Below, piece by piece: positions 32,601 to 40,690 of a DNA stretch of 64,000 bases. A model generated the notes under the pieces. The model saw nothing but the letters and a program-made list of their open reading frames with translations, did not search any database and was not told where the DNA came from. Positions within the stretch are counted from its first letter, which is position 1, and the number at the start of each line of letters is the position of its first letter. The DNA lies in contig MEHQ01003341.1 in assembly GCA_008828725.1 (NCBI GenBank), forward strand, positions 1-64,000, read 5' to 3'. The position numbers were made by a program, and so were the translations under genes. Origin of the DNA: Saccharina japonica. Taxonomy: Eukaryota; Sar; Phaeophyceae; Laminariales; Laminariaceae.

Positions 32601-35181
32601 CCCTGACTTGATTTGCTTGACTTCGCCTCGACGAGGTCCACCTTCGAAGTCCCATAATATATAATATATATATATATATATATATGATTTTCGCGTGGTC
32701 GAGGTGGCACATGTACATAATATCGTATGTCATTGTATGATATGATATGTACATAATATATATATATATGTGGTTTATGTCTACATGAGGAGCGCTCCAG
32801 CTCCCTGACCCTGCCTGCCTGTGTCAGTGCCCGCCATGCGCCTGAGGTCGTATCAATAGTGGAACATTTGTTTTGTCAAGAAAACGAAACTAGCACTCGC
32901 CCCCGGGACGCGACGCGAGCACCGCCGAGGCCGCCTCGGGCAGGGTCGGGAGGGGCGAGCAAGGTAAGACAAGTCCAACAACAGCGCACCCAGAGGTAGG
33001 ACTCAACATAAGTTAGCTCGGGTTCGTCCCAAAACCTACTTAATGTTAAGTACAAAAATCGACTTTCAACGCTCTGAGAGCCGACCCCTTGCGTCATGAT
33101 ACACATATAGATATAGATGTATATGGAAATATGAAGGACCGCTCAGGTGCTTGCGGGGGTACTTCGGATCGTCTTCGCTTCAGACCGGATTCCACTCGGA
33201 ATCCCTTCGGCGCCCTCGCGATCGCTTTCTCGCCCGCTCTTCTCGAGAGTCGCGTCCCTGAACCTCCGCCCCTCATATTCCCCCCGCGCGCACTCTCGGG
33301 TCGCGCGCCGCCGCCGAGCGCGGCGACCTTCAATACGTAGGCTCTTGCGAGACGGCGGGACATCGAGACTTTTCTTCGAGGCAGCAAAATGGTATTTGCG
33401 GAACGTCGAGGTTGTTTCTTCGAGGCAGCAAGATTATTGTGAGATTTGTTTCTTGGAGATACTCGTACGTAGCGCGGTTCTACGTACTTTTTCTGTGGAT
33501 CTGTATATTGTTCCAGGATCTCGGGGGGGGGGGTTCCTTCGCGAGCTTCGATAGCTCTTTTCTTCGATAGCTCGGTCTCACAAATGCGACCGCCTTCTCC
33601 CGACTACCTCCCTGAGCGGGTTGTCTTTAGTCCCTTCCACCCCGTCGGCCTTGCTTCGTCGGATACGAGTATGATACTACAGCAGCGAGCACAGCAGTCT
33701 TTGTACAGTAGTACAATGATAGGACAACAAAAAGCTCAGCTGAATTTCTCTCGGATGAATTCATAGCTACTACTGTAAACTGCTGTAGCTCCATTTTCAG
33801 GGTAGAAATATGTATGCTGTACTACAACAACAGCAGCAGTACCAGGTACGAGTACTGTATGTACGACGTAGCGAGCAGCAGCTGTAGTACCTACTGCTGT
33901 ACAGCAGTACTACTGTTGTTGTAGTGTATAGTGCTGTAGATACTTGTAGATACGAGTCTGTTCAGACACGAGAGTCAGAGAAGAATTGAGACCCCCCCCT
34001 CGTTGTCAGCTTTTAAATATCTCGACTAAATCCACGCGGAACCGCTTGCTCGGCACGAAGTGTTTTTTCCGAACGTACCAAAACTGAGCCCGCCACCGGG
34101 ACCTCGACTGGTGCATTTCTGACAGAGACTGAGAGAAAGGAAGTTGCGAACTGAGTATCAACACAGTTAGCGTTTCCTTCTTCCTGCAACACTTGCCATT
34201 GCCTTGGTTCTGCACGTATGCGTCAGATATCGAAACACGAGCGAGCGCCATCGGATTGTCGTAAATAAGAAGGATGGTACCAAATAACTGATGTACCAGG
34301 TATATTGTCCTATCCGAAGCATGGGTGCCGGTGAAGGCCGGCACCCATGCGGAGCCCTTGTATAGATGTAATTTGCTCGTAATCTTACTGCTGTTGTACA
34401 TCTATCTGTACATGTACCACAGGTACCTACAGAGCTCTGTCTCTCCGAGGAGGGAAAGGAAGACAACACACAACAAGCATGCACATACAAAAGCATGCCG
34501 TACCTCTTCTTCCGTGCCGCCCTCTTTGACCATAACAGTTTGGGTCGGCGCCCCACCATCGAAGGTTACCATCAGGGCAATCCAACCCTGAGGTGCGATT
34601 GTTGGTGGTGGTGTCGCAGTTTTTGCTGATAGAGGTGATCCCTGTTGTTGCTGTTGTTGTTGTTGCTGCTGCGCAAGCGGCAGCATTGTATCATCGCCAC
34701 CCCTGACTTTCGCGCCGCCACCGCTGCCGCTGCTGCCACCGCCGGCCACCCTGCTTGCACTGCCGAACCCTGATAATATCCGCGGCAGCTCTGAACCACC
34801 ACCACCACCACCACCACCAGCAAGAACAACCTCGTCCTTGCCGGGTTGTGGTCGCACAAGGTTACTAATGTCATCACCCCTGCCTTTCGTGCCTCCACCT
34901 CCGCCGCCGCTGCCACTACTGCCGGCCGCCCTGTTTACGCTTGCACTGCCGAAGAATGGCCATATCGGGGGCAGGGCAGCAGCACCAGCAGCAGCAACAG
35001 TGTTGTCCTCACCGGATTGTTGTGCTCGCACAAGGTTCACGGAAGACGAGAAAATACAAATGAACAAAAAAAGCGAGACGACGGCGGCCCCACCGGGCAG
35101 AGACGACGCACGTGACGGCGAGACCACTCGCAAAGGGGTCGTAGCTGCTGCTGCTGCTGCTGGTGCAGTTGCGATTTTCAT
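7718..35181 (-). CDS. Gene 3: secreted/anchored class I SAM-dependent methyltransferase (left paralogue, exon 4 unsequenced)
   Basis: Predicted exons, minus strand: 34504-35181, 15190-15282, 13362-13478, [exon 4 expected in the N run 10851-11638], 9215-9361, 7718-7921. All joints are phase 0. The model comes from aligning with gene 2, whose complete set of exons chains in one frame. Exon 1 gives an N-terminal signal peptide or anchor and a Gly/Ala/Gln-rich linker. Exons 2-3 give a conserved small domain. Exons 3-6 cover the Methyltransf_24-like fold: LE (first half of motif I, the Gly-rich half being in missing exon 4), GDSLRSL, IYVDASHQ and LLKVGGVMVFDDY. Visible exons encode 412 residues, about 459 with exon 4. 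Intron 1 is 19.2 kb and hosts two LTR elements. Substrate unknown. The target could be a small molecule, sugar or protein in the secretory route. Confidence 0.7.
7980..8473 (+). repeat. Degenerate GGGACA-type minisatellite
   Basis: Purine-rich repeats of GGGACAGG and GGGCACA words leading into the perfect heptamer array. The right duplicate keeps only this degenerate type (41.16-41.42 kb), which therefore represents the older state of the intron. Confidence 0.85.
8474..9205 (+). repeat. (GGGACAA) heptamer array, about 104 units, within intron 5 of gene 3
   Basis: Practically uninterrupted GGGACAA over about 730 bp. Its right end comes within about 10 bp of the donor of exon 5 (9215). The period of seven keeps all frames open (seven-residue repeats on both strands), so the long open frames here are artefacts. 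In gene 2 the same intron is only 335 bp, against 1293 bp here. Confidence 0.97.
9215..9361 (-). CDS. Gene 3 exon 5, methyltransferase core
   Basis: 49 codons: ERFQWNMAKTPNGEKVVAMK then GDSLRSLAGL and FDAIYVDASHQ. The acceptor is CAACCAG on the minus strand. The donor reads CACCAG|GCAAGTGTC, a GC donor with a strong consensus, and it is identical in gene 2. Against gene 2 exon 5 only a few residues differ. Confidence 0.8.
9925..9972 (+). repeat. (CCTAAG) hexamer array, 8 units
   Basis: Perfect hexamer run, differing from the telomere-like CCCTAA unit by one base. Located in intron sequence. The paralogue at about 42.12 kb shows decayed CCTAAG/TCTAAG units. Confidence 0.85.
10480..10760. mobile_element. 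MITE-like repeat with TGCTACCTCTATCGTAGCA end
   Basis: Carries the words AGTGCTACCTCTATCGTAGCA and GACGATTTTGGGTGAAGGAG that also bound repeats near 4.2, 6.1, 14.7-14.95, 37.5-37.74, 39.76-40.2, 44.5-44.83 and 45.43-45.84 kb. A family of short non-coding elements; exact ends were not resolved. Confidence 0.45.
10851..11638. other. Assembly gap (run of N)
   Basis: 788 undetermined bases. The left flank aligns with 42.71-42.73 kb of the right duplicate, just below exon 4 of gene 2 (43077-43217). The missing exon 4 of gene 3 is therefore expected here. Confidence 0.98.
11720..12220 (-). pseudogene. Reverse-transcriptase-type retroelement remnant (C-terminal region)
   Basis: Minus-strand translation reads RRLFFAGAVARQPKGRLPSR, VMFGTMTGGEGRRPGG and PKSWQKCIAEDL. 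This is the pattern that follows the reverse-transcriptase domain in non-LTR elements (hydrophobic FAG.., R.P.RV.FG, G.RR.G.P...W..C...DL). The upstream half is frameshifted: the preceding SIETTIR sits in another frame with a stop in between. So it is a dead fragment; no RT catalytic core was found near it, although the gap lies just beyond. Confidence 0.6.
12398..12900 (+). repeat. Tandem repeat, about 125 bp unit, four copies
   Basis: Units starting near 12398 (partial), 12528, 12653 and 12783 share GCCTTTGGAACTGCA, CTCTTTAGTACTGCAC, TCTAATTCCAAGTG and TTTTGTCCCCACA in order. Non-coding, diverged by substitutions and small indels. Confidence 0.8.
12975..13077. mobile_element. MITE, TACGGGG family, TA target (copy 1)
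   Basis: Ends are inverted: TACGGGGAACCATAG on the left, and ATTTACTCCAGGTCCCCC on the right. About 103 bp. The other copies are at 14434-14550 and 49432-49539, all beginning at a TA, as in Tc1/mariner-type non-autonomous elements. Confidence 0.65.
13362..13478 (-). CDS. Gene 3 exon 3
   Basis: 39 codons, phase 0 at both sides. Starts LGLQRTEFWFEQWGAKDVF and ends ESRPFFALE before a GTATAT donor. The final LE is the start of SAM motif I and must be joined to an exon 4 beginning (as in gene 2) M-G-S-L-E-G. The acceptor is GACGACAG. Only one copy is present here, against two in the gene 2 region. Confidence 0.75.
14434..14550. mobile_element. MITE, TACGGGG family (copy 2)
   Basis: TACGGGGAACCATAGTAAAT at the left and CTATAGGTCCCCCGTA at the right, a near-perfect inverted pair with TA at both ends. 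The matching place in the right duplicate (about 46.53 kb) has no such element, so it inserted after the duplication. Confidence 0.75.
15025..15130 (+). mobile_element. SINE-like element, diverged fragment
   Basis: The words GGGAGAAGGGCCTGCTG, TTGACCCCGGACCTGAGC and GGGATGG follow the order of the SINE-like body at 18308-18615. No head is present. Confidence 0.4.
15190..15282 (-). CDS. Gene 3 exon 2
   Basis: 31 codons: VREAVTKSCRETGVTDTHQA and SVVTAMWMARQ. The acceptor is GTATGCAG and the donor CGACAG|GTACAG, phase 0 at both ends. It matches gene 2 exon 2 (46908-47000) residue for residue except for conservative changes. Joined to exon 1 it continues the GGTEEE acidic stretch. Confidence 0.75.
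15540..16095 (-). repeat. Four tandem tRNA-like units
   Basis: On the minus strand, units near 15541-15620, 15697-15777, 15866-15948 and 16007-16090 each run from GTGAACAAAATGGGCGAGTA to a perfect B-box-like GGGTTCGAG and end TGTTCAC, which pairs with the starting GTGAACA as an acceptor stem would. An A-box-like GGGCGAGTAGAGCAACAGG lies at the usual distance. The units repeat every 155-170 bp with T-rich spacers. They look like tRNA-derived repeats, and an expressed tRNA cannot be excluded; the cloverleaf has mismatches in the T and anticodon arms. Confidence 0.5.
16096..16680. other. Unassigned intron sequence
   Basis: AT-rich and without paralogue in gene 2. A 77-codon open frame at 16172-16405 has no recognisable motif. 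Part of intron 1 of gene 3. Confidence 0.4.
16688..16755 (-). repeat. tRNA-like sequence
   Basis: The minus strand shows GTCGGGTGGCTCAACTCGC (A-box-like) and CCGGTTCGAATGC (B-box) about 40 bases apart. No full acceptor stem is evident, so it is probably a tRNA-derived repeat and not a functional tRNA. Confidence 0.4.
18308..18620 (+). mobile_element. SINE-like element with tRNA-related head (copy 1)
   Basis: The head GCCCCGGTGGTCTAACAGG (A box) and GGGGGTTCGATCC (B box) is followed by a body with GACGAGGGAAGAAA, TCTTCTCGCGG, GAGAAGAGCCTACTTTGTGA and CCCCGGATCTGAGTTGCGAC. Copy 2 is at 63149-63462; headless copies are at 5568, 38918 and 15025. Pol III-type promoter boxes plus a common body in five places define a SINE family. 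Confidence 0.65.
20400..20507 (+). mobile_element. Non-LTR element 3' tail with (CAA)n
   Basis: GTGACCACGGG ... TTTAATGTGAAGATAACAACA with an ACAAC-rich tail. A second copy with the same start and TTTTAATGTGAAGACAACAA tail is at 46772-46885. Shared 3' ends with short tandem tails are typical of LINE/SINE insertions. Confidence 0.5.
20848..22133 (+). pseudogene. Element A gag-like coiled-coil ORF, broken
   Basis: Starts MDAAEFERLKTMQLMGVVDK, aligned with the intact start in element B. Residues about 1-80 are charged and helical. A poly-Gln patch follows, then heptad-rich stretches (VAALREQVEEMRRELAAAKL), a proline run, and an acidic/poly-Gln C-terminus. A TGA at 21388-21390 stands where B has a sense codon, and at least one indel shifts frame afterwards. 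The second part (21654-22133) is open again. In B the same region is open further. No zinc knuckle or protease motif is visible, so gag-like is an inference from position after the left LTR. Confidence 0.5.
22134..24385. other. Element A, non-coding internal region
   Basis: Aligned over its whole length with 29.76-31.88 kb of element B at roughly 95% identity by eye. Short open frames differ between the two copies and have stops at unrelated places. No RT, RNase H or integrase motif was found on either strand. Confidence 0.6.
24386..24688 (+). repeat. Two tandem 151 bp units in element A
   Basis: Unit starts at 24386 and 24537 with TCTGAAGTTAGTA, followed by CGACCTATTGACACCGAGC and TTTCGGCAGCTGAGTGTC. 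The same pair is in element B (31885 and 32035), so it is an old feature of the element. Confidence 0.85.
24993..25273 (+). repeat. Right LTR of element A
   Basis: 281 bp, TTGAT...ATCAA, identical to the right LTR of B apart from an 86 bp AT-rich insertion there and one substitution. The downstream 1.7 kb is also shared with B. Confidence 0.75.
26764..26794. other. Perfect hairpin
   Basis: GCATGGGTGCCGG, a short spacer, then CCGGCACCCATGC: a 13 bp stem. An identical copy at 34320-34350 belongs to the duplicated block. Function unknown. Confidence 0.8.
26948..27001 (-). pseudogene. Truncated copy of gene 3 exon 1 end
   Basis: Encodes the exon end (TVMVKEGGTEEE) followed by the GTACGG donor, identical to 34504-34557. 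It lacks the start codon and most of the exon, so it cannot start a protein. It is either a real partial duplicate or an assembly artefact at the N. Confidence 0.7.
27003..27971. other. Sequence between copy X and element B
   Basis: Holds a MITE-like element (27232-27380) and no exon with paralogue support. A 157-codon frame at 27533-28006 runs into the LTR and has no recognisable motif. Confidence 0.45.
27232..27380. mobile_element. MITE, CCTAAYAAGAAACAGG family
   Basis: Starts CCTAACAAGAAACAGGCTAA and ends with AAATTCAGCCTGGACCGGAT and a decayed CTGTTT. The best preserved relative at 43682-43831 has clear inverted ends (CCTAGTAAGAAACAGG and CCTGTTTCTTATTAGG). Confidence 0.6.
28320..29183 (+). 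CDS. Element B gag-like coiled-coil ORF (first part, 287 codons)
   Basis: Intact from MDAAEFESWKTVQLMGVVDK to a TAG at 29181-29183. Composition: helical charged N-terminus, Gln-rich patch around residues 105-120, long heptad-patterned coiled coil around 140-195, then an Asp/Glu/Lys-rich tail. Compared with A it keeps the frame where A has a TGA, but stops where A reads Trp. The two copies therefore show different lesions in what was once one ORF of nearly 480 codons. Function not recognised; a capsid-like role is inferred only from position. Confidence 0.5.
   Translation: MDAAEFESWKTVQLMGVVDKLYCERRVLVERIVNYETWAVRTGRVAVLANKRARLTEVDIRINSAQHQFKWRQEVIHPIRPQQQRAAFARREPALVEPLAARSTSNAGQQRQQQQPEQQQHEDAMDGAADTAMQVAALHEQVEELMRGREEMRRELAAAKLAALRRKMIAKLRARPSEAQRADLERTAVEQRRTTAVGTIVRQQGQEAHASTLTTAVNHTHSTPIPKLDVEVTRGEEAKKADEEREEEQAVELGAEQTSRSGSSAQDGQEALPQPHPIERSPFEPVC
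29303..29761 (+). pseudogene. Element B gag-like ORF, second part
   Basis: Separated from the first part by a stop and a one-base difference in a G run. Shows a proline run, a conserved segment (HTLVVASRLVLAHGALLSYE), a Glu block and a poly-Gln block of about 15 residues, ending near the same stop region as in A. CAG-repeat length differs between A and B. Confidence 0.45.
29762..32489. other. Element B, non-coding internal region with two 150 bp tandem units
   Basis: Aligned with 22.13-24.99 kb of A. Tandem units begin at 31885 and 32035. No enzyme motif was found. Confidence 0.6.
34504..35181 (-). CDS. Gene 3 exon 1: signal peptide/anchor and low-complexity linker
   Basis: 226 codons from MKIATAPAAAAAATTPLRVV. 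The start is chosen because it aligns with the start of gene 2 and both share CTATCGAAG just upstream; an in-frame ATG 48 bases further upstream is not conserved. The hydrophobic core AVVSLFLFICIFSSSVNLV at about residues 33-51 is followed by RAQ, a plausible cleavage site. Then Gly/Ser/Ala repeats with two FGSAS modules and RGDD/RGGDD motifs, a poly-Gln run, and a folded-looking end (APQGWIALMVTFDGG ... VKEGGTEEE). Donor GAG|GTACGG, phase 0. Confidence 0.75.
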
Positions 35182-35555
35182 CTTCGATAGATAGATATAG
35201 GAGGATAGATGGATGCTGTACCCAGACACTGCTGTTGTGAGCCTCCAGGTGGGATAGGTTGTATTTGCTCATGAAATCTATTGTCGATATCTTGATATAT
35301 TTGGCCCGTTTTACACGAACGCCTCGCTGAAGAAAAACGGGGAACGGGGAGAAGGTGCGGATCGCAGATTTTGCCGTTGGCCGTTGGGTTAAAAAAAGAT
35401 ACGAGATATATACCTGACGTACGAGTCTGACCTGCACGCGATGCCTTTCTCCAAAGGACATGCCTCATTATATCTACCAATAAACCCTGCTTTGTCCGTT
35501 ACTTCGTTTGCGGACGCCGTTACTCCGTCTACGGACAAAACTACAGTACCCTCGA
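35182..35555. promoter_or_regulatory. 5' flank of gene 3 and junction of the segmental duplicates
   Basis: 35.18-35.40 kb aligns with 50.44-50.69 kb upstream of gene 2, so it should hold the gene's 5' UTR and promoter. No TATA element was identified with confidence. At about 35.5 kb the sequence changes to the start of the right duplicate. Confidence 0.4.
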
Positions 35556-36361
35556 TCCATTGATGCATGTCACAAACACAAGGATAAATTATTACGCTTG
35601 CCTGCGCCGGAGGCGGCATAGCCTACCCGCTTTCCGGGGCGGAAGAAACGCCATCTTGGGTCAGAGCTATCGGGCCGACCCGATAAGAAGGCGTGGTAGG
35701 CACGGCAATGTGCGGGATGTGATGGGCCTACCTCTCTCTCTCTCTCTTCACGAAGATCTTCGTACGCAAACACCACAAATAAAATAAAATAAATACACAA
35801 AAAAATGCAAAACACAAACAAAGTACGTACGACATTCTAGTCGTATTAATTTTTTTGTCAGGAGACGGCACTTTGACCCCTTGACTGACGGCAATTTGTC
35901 TTTTTTTTATCCTTGACTGACGCCAAACTACTAGGTTTTAGTGTAGAACACTCGGATCCACACGCTTGACCGATGCTCGTTTTCCCTTGACTGACCGTCT
36001 CCTGACATCTATGAGTATGAGGGGTCAAGGCCCAACCAACGGACGAACGAGCAACGGCCACAGATTTGGACTCGCGGGTTTTTATCGTCGACCCTGGAGA
36101 AATACCACGGGTCCAGTCGACCCGATCCGTATGAAACCCGTATCTCACGGGCCAATCGATATTGGCGGGTCGGGTCGGATCAGGAGGCGCTGAAAATCTC
36201 ACGGGTCAAGTCGGTTTGGGTCAAGAGGTCTGCAAATATCACGGGTCGGGTCGGGTCAAGAGGTTTCCAAAGTCTCGCGGGTCGGGTCGGGTCATAAATA
36301 ACCCGACATCTAAAACAAAAATAATAGCGGGTCGGACTCTGACACGTGCTATATGTACGAT

Positions 36362-37490
36362 AGAATCGCCTGGGCTAACCCCAGCCTCGATCTAAATCCC
36401 CGTTACTTATTCCCCTTGGCAGCGGTGGCTGGAATGAGCGCGTTATTGCTCGCGACGCTTATACCAGGTAACTCACAACGCGCATGCATACAATATGTAT
36501 GTGTATGATGTGAGTACGAGTACGGTGCAAAAACAAATAAATGTCTACGGCCGGACACCTAATTAGAAAACGAGCAACAAGAAACGCAGGCTGATAGTTG
36601 CTGGGATATAATGAATATAACTTGTTTTGTATCGCAAGCGAATGAGTATCATTCGCGTTGCTAGTGTCCAGGCTCGAAGAACGAAAGAGGTACCGGTATC
36701 CTTATTATACAAGCGCAAAAATCGGCGCGCTCGCGCCTTATTTTTTCTTATTGGGCTGCGTCAAGCGAAGGCTGTATGTAGATGGTGATCCATGTGGAAT
36801 GACAACCACCCCTAAAACAATCACGAACTTCAGCCAACAAAGCCAAGCAGCTATGAGCCAGTCAGTGGTATTTGGGTTTCCACGCCGCGAAAGGCGGTAT
36901 CGACTCGGGGGATCACCGTTATAATCCCCGTGTTGTCGAATTTGTAGATGTACGGACGGACATGTTCATGGTCCACGAACACCGAGCGAGCTGTCGGGGA
37001 AACAATACACAGGAAGGAGCACAAGACGAGCAGATTTATATGGAAAAACGGTCACAATGAGTCATGATTATAATCAAGATTCAGAAGAAAAAAAATAATT
37101 TCGAAAAATCAAGGTTTGGTGATGACTATTCGTACCATTCATGTACTAATCAAGCGTGAAACGAACAATCAACACCCTTTGCTTCGGAAATTCTCCTCGA
37201 GTGAATACGGCATTTTGGACCGGGAGCGGGATTCCTCGCCGAGCTTACCGAGCAGACCCACGAGACTTCCCAGGGAGCGGGGGGTGACATGTGCGAAGGC
37301 ACCGCCGCGAGCGCGCGGTCGCGGCTTGTCGCGGCTTTCTGGAGGCCGGATTTTCGCCCGGCGGCGAAAAGCGGACAAAAAACCGGCGACAGATAACCAC
37401 GGACAGAAAATCACGGTAAAAAAACTGCGGTCAAGAAAAGATAGAGGTATTTCAGAGCCGAAACAGAAACTAAACCCTAAAGGGATTCAG
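36362..37490 (-). mobile_element. Inserted element, inverted short relative of 208-3178
   Basis: Absent at the matching place in the left duplicate, where 3.86/4.147 kb join the flanking sequences. Its left end matches 3020-3178 and its right end 208-620, both reversed. Interior not shared. Also contains a fragment of the AAGAAACAGG MITE family at 36558. Confidence 0.55.
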
Positions 37491-38133
37491 AATAGGACAT
37501 GCCTTATTTTAGCACTTTGTGGCCAAAATGGTTGCGACTGACGGGGACCCTCAGACACTTGCTACGATACGATAGAGGCAGGCAGGCAGGTATCATAGGT
37601 AGGTAGCACGTTTTGGCTGAAACGCCTCTCTGAATTACGGGGGGGGGGGCTCTTTCAAGCCCAAACTCGTCGGACTTTTGTGTTTCAATGTGTTTCGTTG
37701 TATATTCAGGCCATGGGGATGTATCATCATCGGGTAGCACTTTTATTTTCCTCTACAGTATTATTTTTGTACACCTCTACCGGATCATACGTCCTCCCTC
37801 GAAGAAGTAACCAATCCTTTCGTTGTCGTTGATCCGTGGGTCATTTTGGATTTTGCATCATCAGCGTTCGGTTTGCATATTGTGCACGTACCTCGGCCAA
37901 CGGGATGGTTCGACGGCGGCTTGCGCTGTCGTTCCATTTTTCATCGTCGAGGTTTCAGGGTGCGGGTGAGGCTGTACAGGGCTCTTCAAGCGACGGAGAC
38001 TCAGAACAAAATTGTGACATACATGGTGAACCCCACAACCGAACTGCGCGCCCTTTTGCTTTGGTGATCGTGCGTGGCTGGTGCTGACGGCTGAGGGCGG
38101 TCGGAGCGTGATATGTACTGTCTCGTTCCCCCC

Positions 38134-38140
38134 TATTATA

Positions 38141-38180
<40 letters not shown>
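38134..38180 (+). repeat. (TAC) trinucleotide array
   Basis: About 15 TAC units, absent from the left copy, where a single TACTAC is followed by the 100 bp insertion. Confidence 0.9.
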
Positions 38181-38917
38181 GTGTACGTTACATATATTCT
38201 ACGTGGACAAAACGTGAGTTTCAAGAACGTTTTGGACAGAACGAGTCGCATCAGTTTTTGAAGCGGCAGCGGCGGCGGCGGCGGTTTCAAAAGGTGTTTA
38301 GACAGAAGGAGACGCATCAGCTTTTATGAAGCAGCGGTGGAGGCGGCGGAGGCGGCGGCGGCGGCAGTAGCGCCGCTTATTTTCGCTATTCCGTCGAGCT
38401 TGCCCTGATCTCCCATGAGCAGTGTGCTGCCTCGCGTCGCCCAGCGGTCCTCAGCGGTCTTCTTCACCACCAATTGCTCCTGAAAAACAAAAGGTGGCGG
38501 GCGGGGGGAAACAAATATGAGCACGACAAAGAGGCGAAATTCTGCTGTGACGCTTATAAATGATAAGCACTTGTGTTGTGTGTTATTCTAGCGAATTTAC
38601 CTGGTATTTCCACGAGCATAATAAGGAACGAAGTAATCTGCATGCGTGTGTTCTTCACAGTAAACCGTTCTTTTCACAAGCATAATAAGAAGCGCTGTAC
38701 AGCAGTAGTATGTGTGTGTTCTTCACGAGCACAATGAACAAAATAATGCACTCAGCAATACCTGTGCCGATTATTTAACCCAGAGAGAGATGTCAACTCT
38801 GTGGTCACATACTACTCGTGAGGCAAGTAAAATGAATTTCATGCCAACCGTGCTGGGCTCGAAAAGCAGGTCACACATACACGATAAACCAGTACGGGTA
38901 TTAATCACCGTCTGCCG

Positions 38918-39090
38918 TCTTAATTCAATGCAAATCGACGAGGGAAGAAATTACAGAAGTCTTCTCGCGATAAAAATGCAACGCATGGACCGTAGTGGGG
39001 ATGAGGGAGAGAAGCGTCTACTTTGTGACCCCAGATCTGAGTTACGACTAGGAAGGCGAAAAGAAGGCCGAAGATATTAAACGGGATGGG
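38918..39090 (+). mobile_element. SINE-like element, 5' truncated (right copy)
   Basis: Counterpart of 5568-5730 with the same truncation point; shows GACGAGGGAAGAAA and CTACTTTGTGACCCCAGATC, the latter longer than in the left copy. Confidence 0.6.
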
Positions 39091-39699
39091 GGGGGGAAAT
39101 ACCGTCTCGGTAGAGCGCGAGAAATCCAAGAATCGATAGAAACCCTCGACGAACAGTGAGTGGGAATACTGAACGAACCCTGCGCGATAGTAACGGAGGC
39201 GCTATATACCGGGGGGGGGGGGAGAGAGAAGGGACGACACCTATGACCTCGGCTTGATCAGAAAGCCGCTGAGGGTATAAAACCTTCCATGGTAATACAT
39301 GCAGTACCGGCCCGCTCAAAAGAAAATAACTCAAAAGAAAAGTCAGCCAGAAAAATTGAAAAACAAATCAAGAAAGCCCCTCAGCCCACGAAGTCAGTGC
39401 ATAAGCTTTGAGAAAGTTGACCTCTTCCTGTGGTTGGCCTGGGTCCAAGCCCCCATTCATTGTGCACCGCTAGGGAAAACGGCTTCTCGGGGACCAAAAT
39501 AAGAAAGCGCAACATAAGAAAGTGTGCTTTCGCCCGCGCTCACAATAAGAAAGCCGGCCTCAGCCCGATTTCAGGTTTTATGTGTGAGAGGGCCGGTACC
39601 TGCATTACAGTAGTATAGTACGAGTTGAGCTGGAAAGCAAAAGCGATGAATGTCCTCGAGGGACACCAGGAGTTATTCTGTTACTATGGTGCATCTATG

Positions 39700-40690
39700 T
39701 CTGAAAAGTCCGTCATCAGTCTCACGTGTCTAAAGATAACAACTTCAAGGCACCCCAGTGGCTGACTCGTGCTACGATAGAGGTATAAGGTATACCTTTT
39801 TTTGGCTGAAACGTTTTCTGAATGACCTAGTAAAGCCTCCTTAACCCAAAACCCTCAGAATTTCATTAGTAGTGTGTTGCAACATTTTTTGTTCTATACT
39901 TAAGGCCCATATTAACGAATATAAAATAAATTCAACTTGGAAAAAATAAAATTCAAATTCGCTTTTCATTGGTCAACACACGCACCAGCACCCCCCAAGA
40001 TCCTAATCTTTGGTGCTGGTGCGCGTGTTGACCAATGAAAAGCGGATTTGAATTTTTTTTTTTTCCAAATTGATTTTTTTTTTTCTTCGTTAAAACGGGC
40101 CCTTAGACCTTGGGGTTGCTTGCTCATCGGGTATATAGCACTGTTATTTTCCTCCACACAATCAGTGTGCAGGCTACTGCAGGTATAGAGAGCTCTCCTC
40201 AAGCCACCCCCCTCAGAAGGAAGCATGTGTCGGCTATTATGTTGCTACGGTGTACGTACATATGTTCGTTTTTTTTTTAAAGAGGTAAACTACTGGGCTA
40301 CTCACTCAGCACTGACAGGGTAGCTCAGTGGTGAAACCTTTATAAAACGAACGAAAGAAGCACCTTTGGGCTCGATACGGCCTCTCGCCGATAGCATACC
40401 CTCGGGGGTTGATCAAGCCCCGACAGCAGCAGTCAGCGATGGCTGAGTACTTAGCTCAGTGGTTCTAACCTTTAGGAAAACGAACAACATGTGACTAAAC
40501 AAACCCGCAATCAGCGCCATGCGTCCGGAGAAAAGAGCTTCAAGGCATCCCAGTGGCTATTCTGCTCATGATGGTGTAAAATATGTCTAACCGAATCCGT
40601 CCTTGTCAGTCTCACGTGTCTGAAGATAGTTACTTCAAGGGACCCCAGAGGCTTTGTCTATTATTATTGCGTATACCGCAAAGGGCTTTG
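39700..40690 (-). pseudogene. Tandem degenerate exon 6 fragments (right copy)
   Basis: Segments near 39.71-39.76, 40.51-40.56 and 40.60-40.65 kb share the GTCTCACGTGTCT core with exon 6 and with the left series. Between them is a GGGTAGCTCAGTGGTGAAAC ... GGGCTCGATACGG stretch (40.31-40.38 kb) that resembles tRNA A and B boxes. Confidence 0.45.

Larger units (their letters stand above)
27972..32856 (+). mobile_element. LTR retroelement B
   Basis: Left LTR 27972-28235, right LTR 32490-32856, internal region 28236-32489, purine tract GCAGGGAGGATA just before the right LTR. LTR ends are TTGAT and ATCAA. The left LTR differs from the right at about one base in ten, while the right LTR is almost identical to that of element A. 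The right end of B therefore looks replaced by recombination. Just inside the left LTR lies a palindrome (cgctatagcg). Lacks pol; non-autonomous. Inserted in intron 1 of gene 3. Confidence 0.7.
3355..35500. repeat. Left copy of the tandem segmental duplication
   Basis: Blocks 3355-4140, 4147-10850, 13.1-15.3 kb and 34.4-35.4 kb align in order and orientation with 35.55-36.33, 37.49-42.73, 45.0-47.0 and 49.6-50.7 kb. The two copies abut at about 35.5 kb. Divergence is visible by eye (many substitutions and indels), so the event is not very recent. The left copy is longer because of LTR elements in intron 1 and simple-repeat expansion. Confidence 0.8.

Noticed and set aside
33094..33554. Frames of 83-135 codons repeated at 25506-25971
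   Set aside because: Identical in both copies only because the DNA is nearly identical; no protein motif, all frames equally open, and the region is intron 1 of gene 3.
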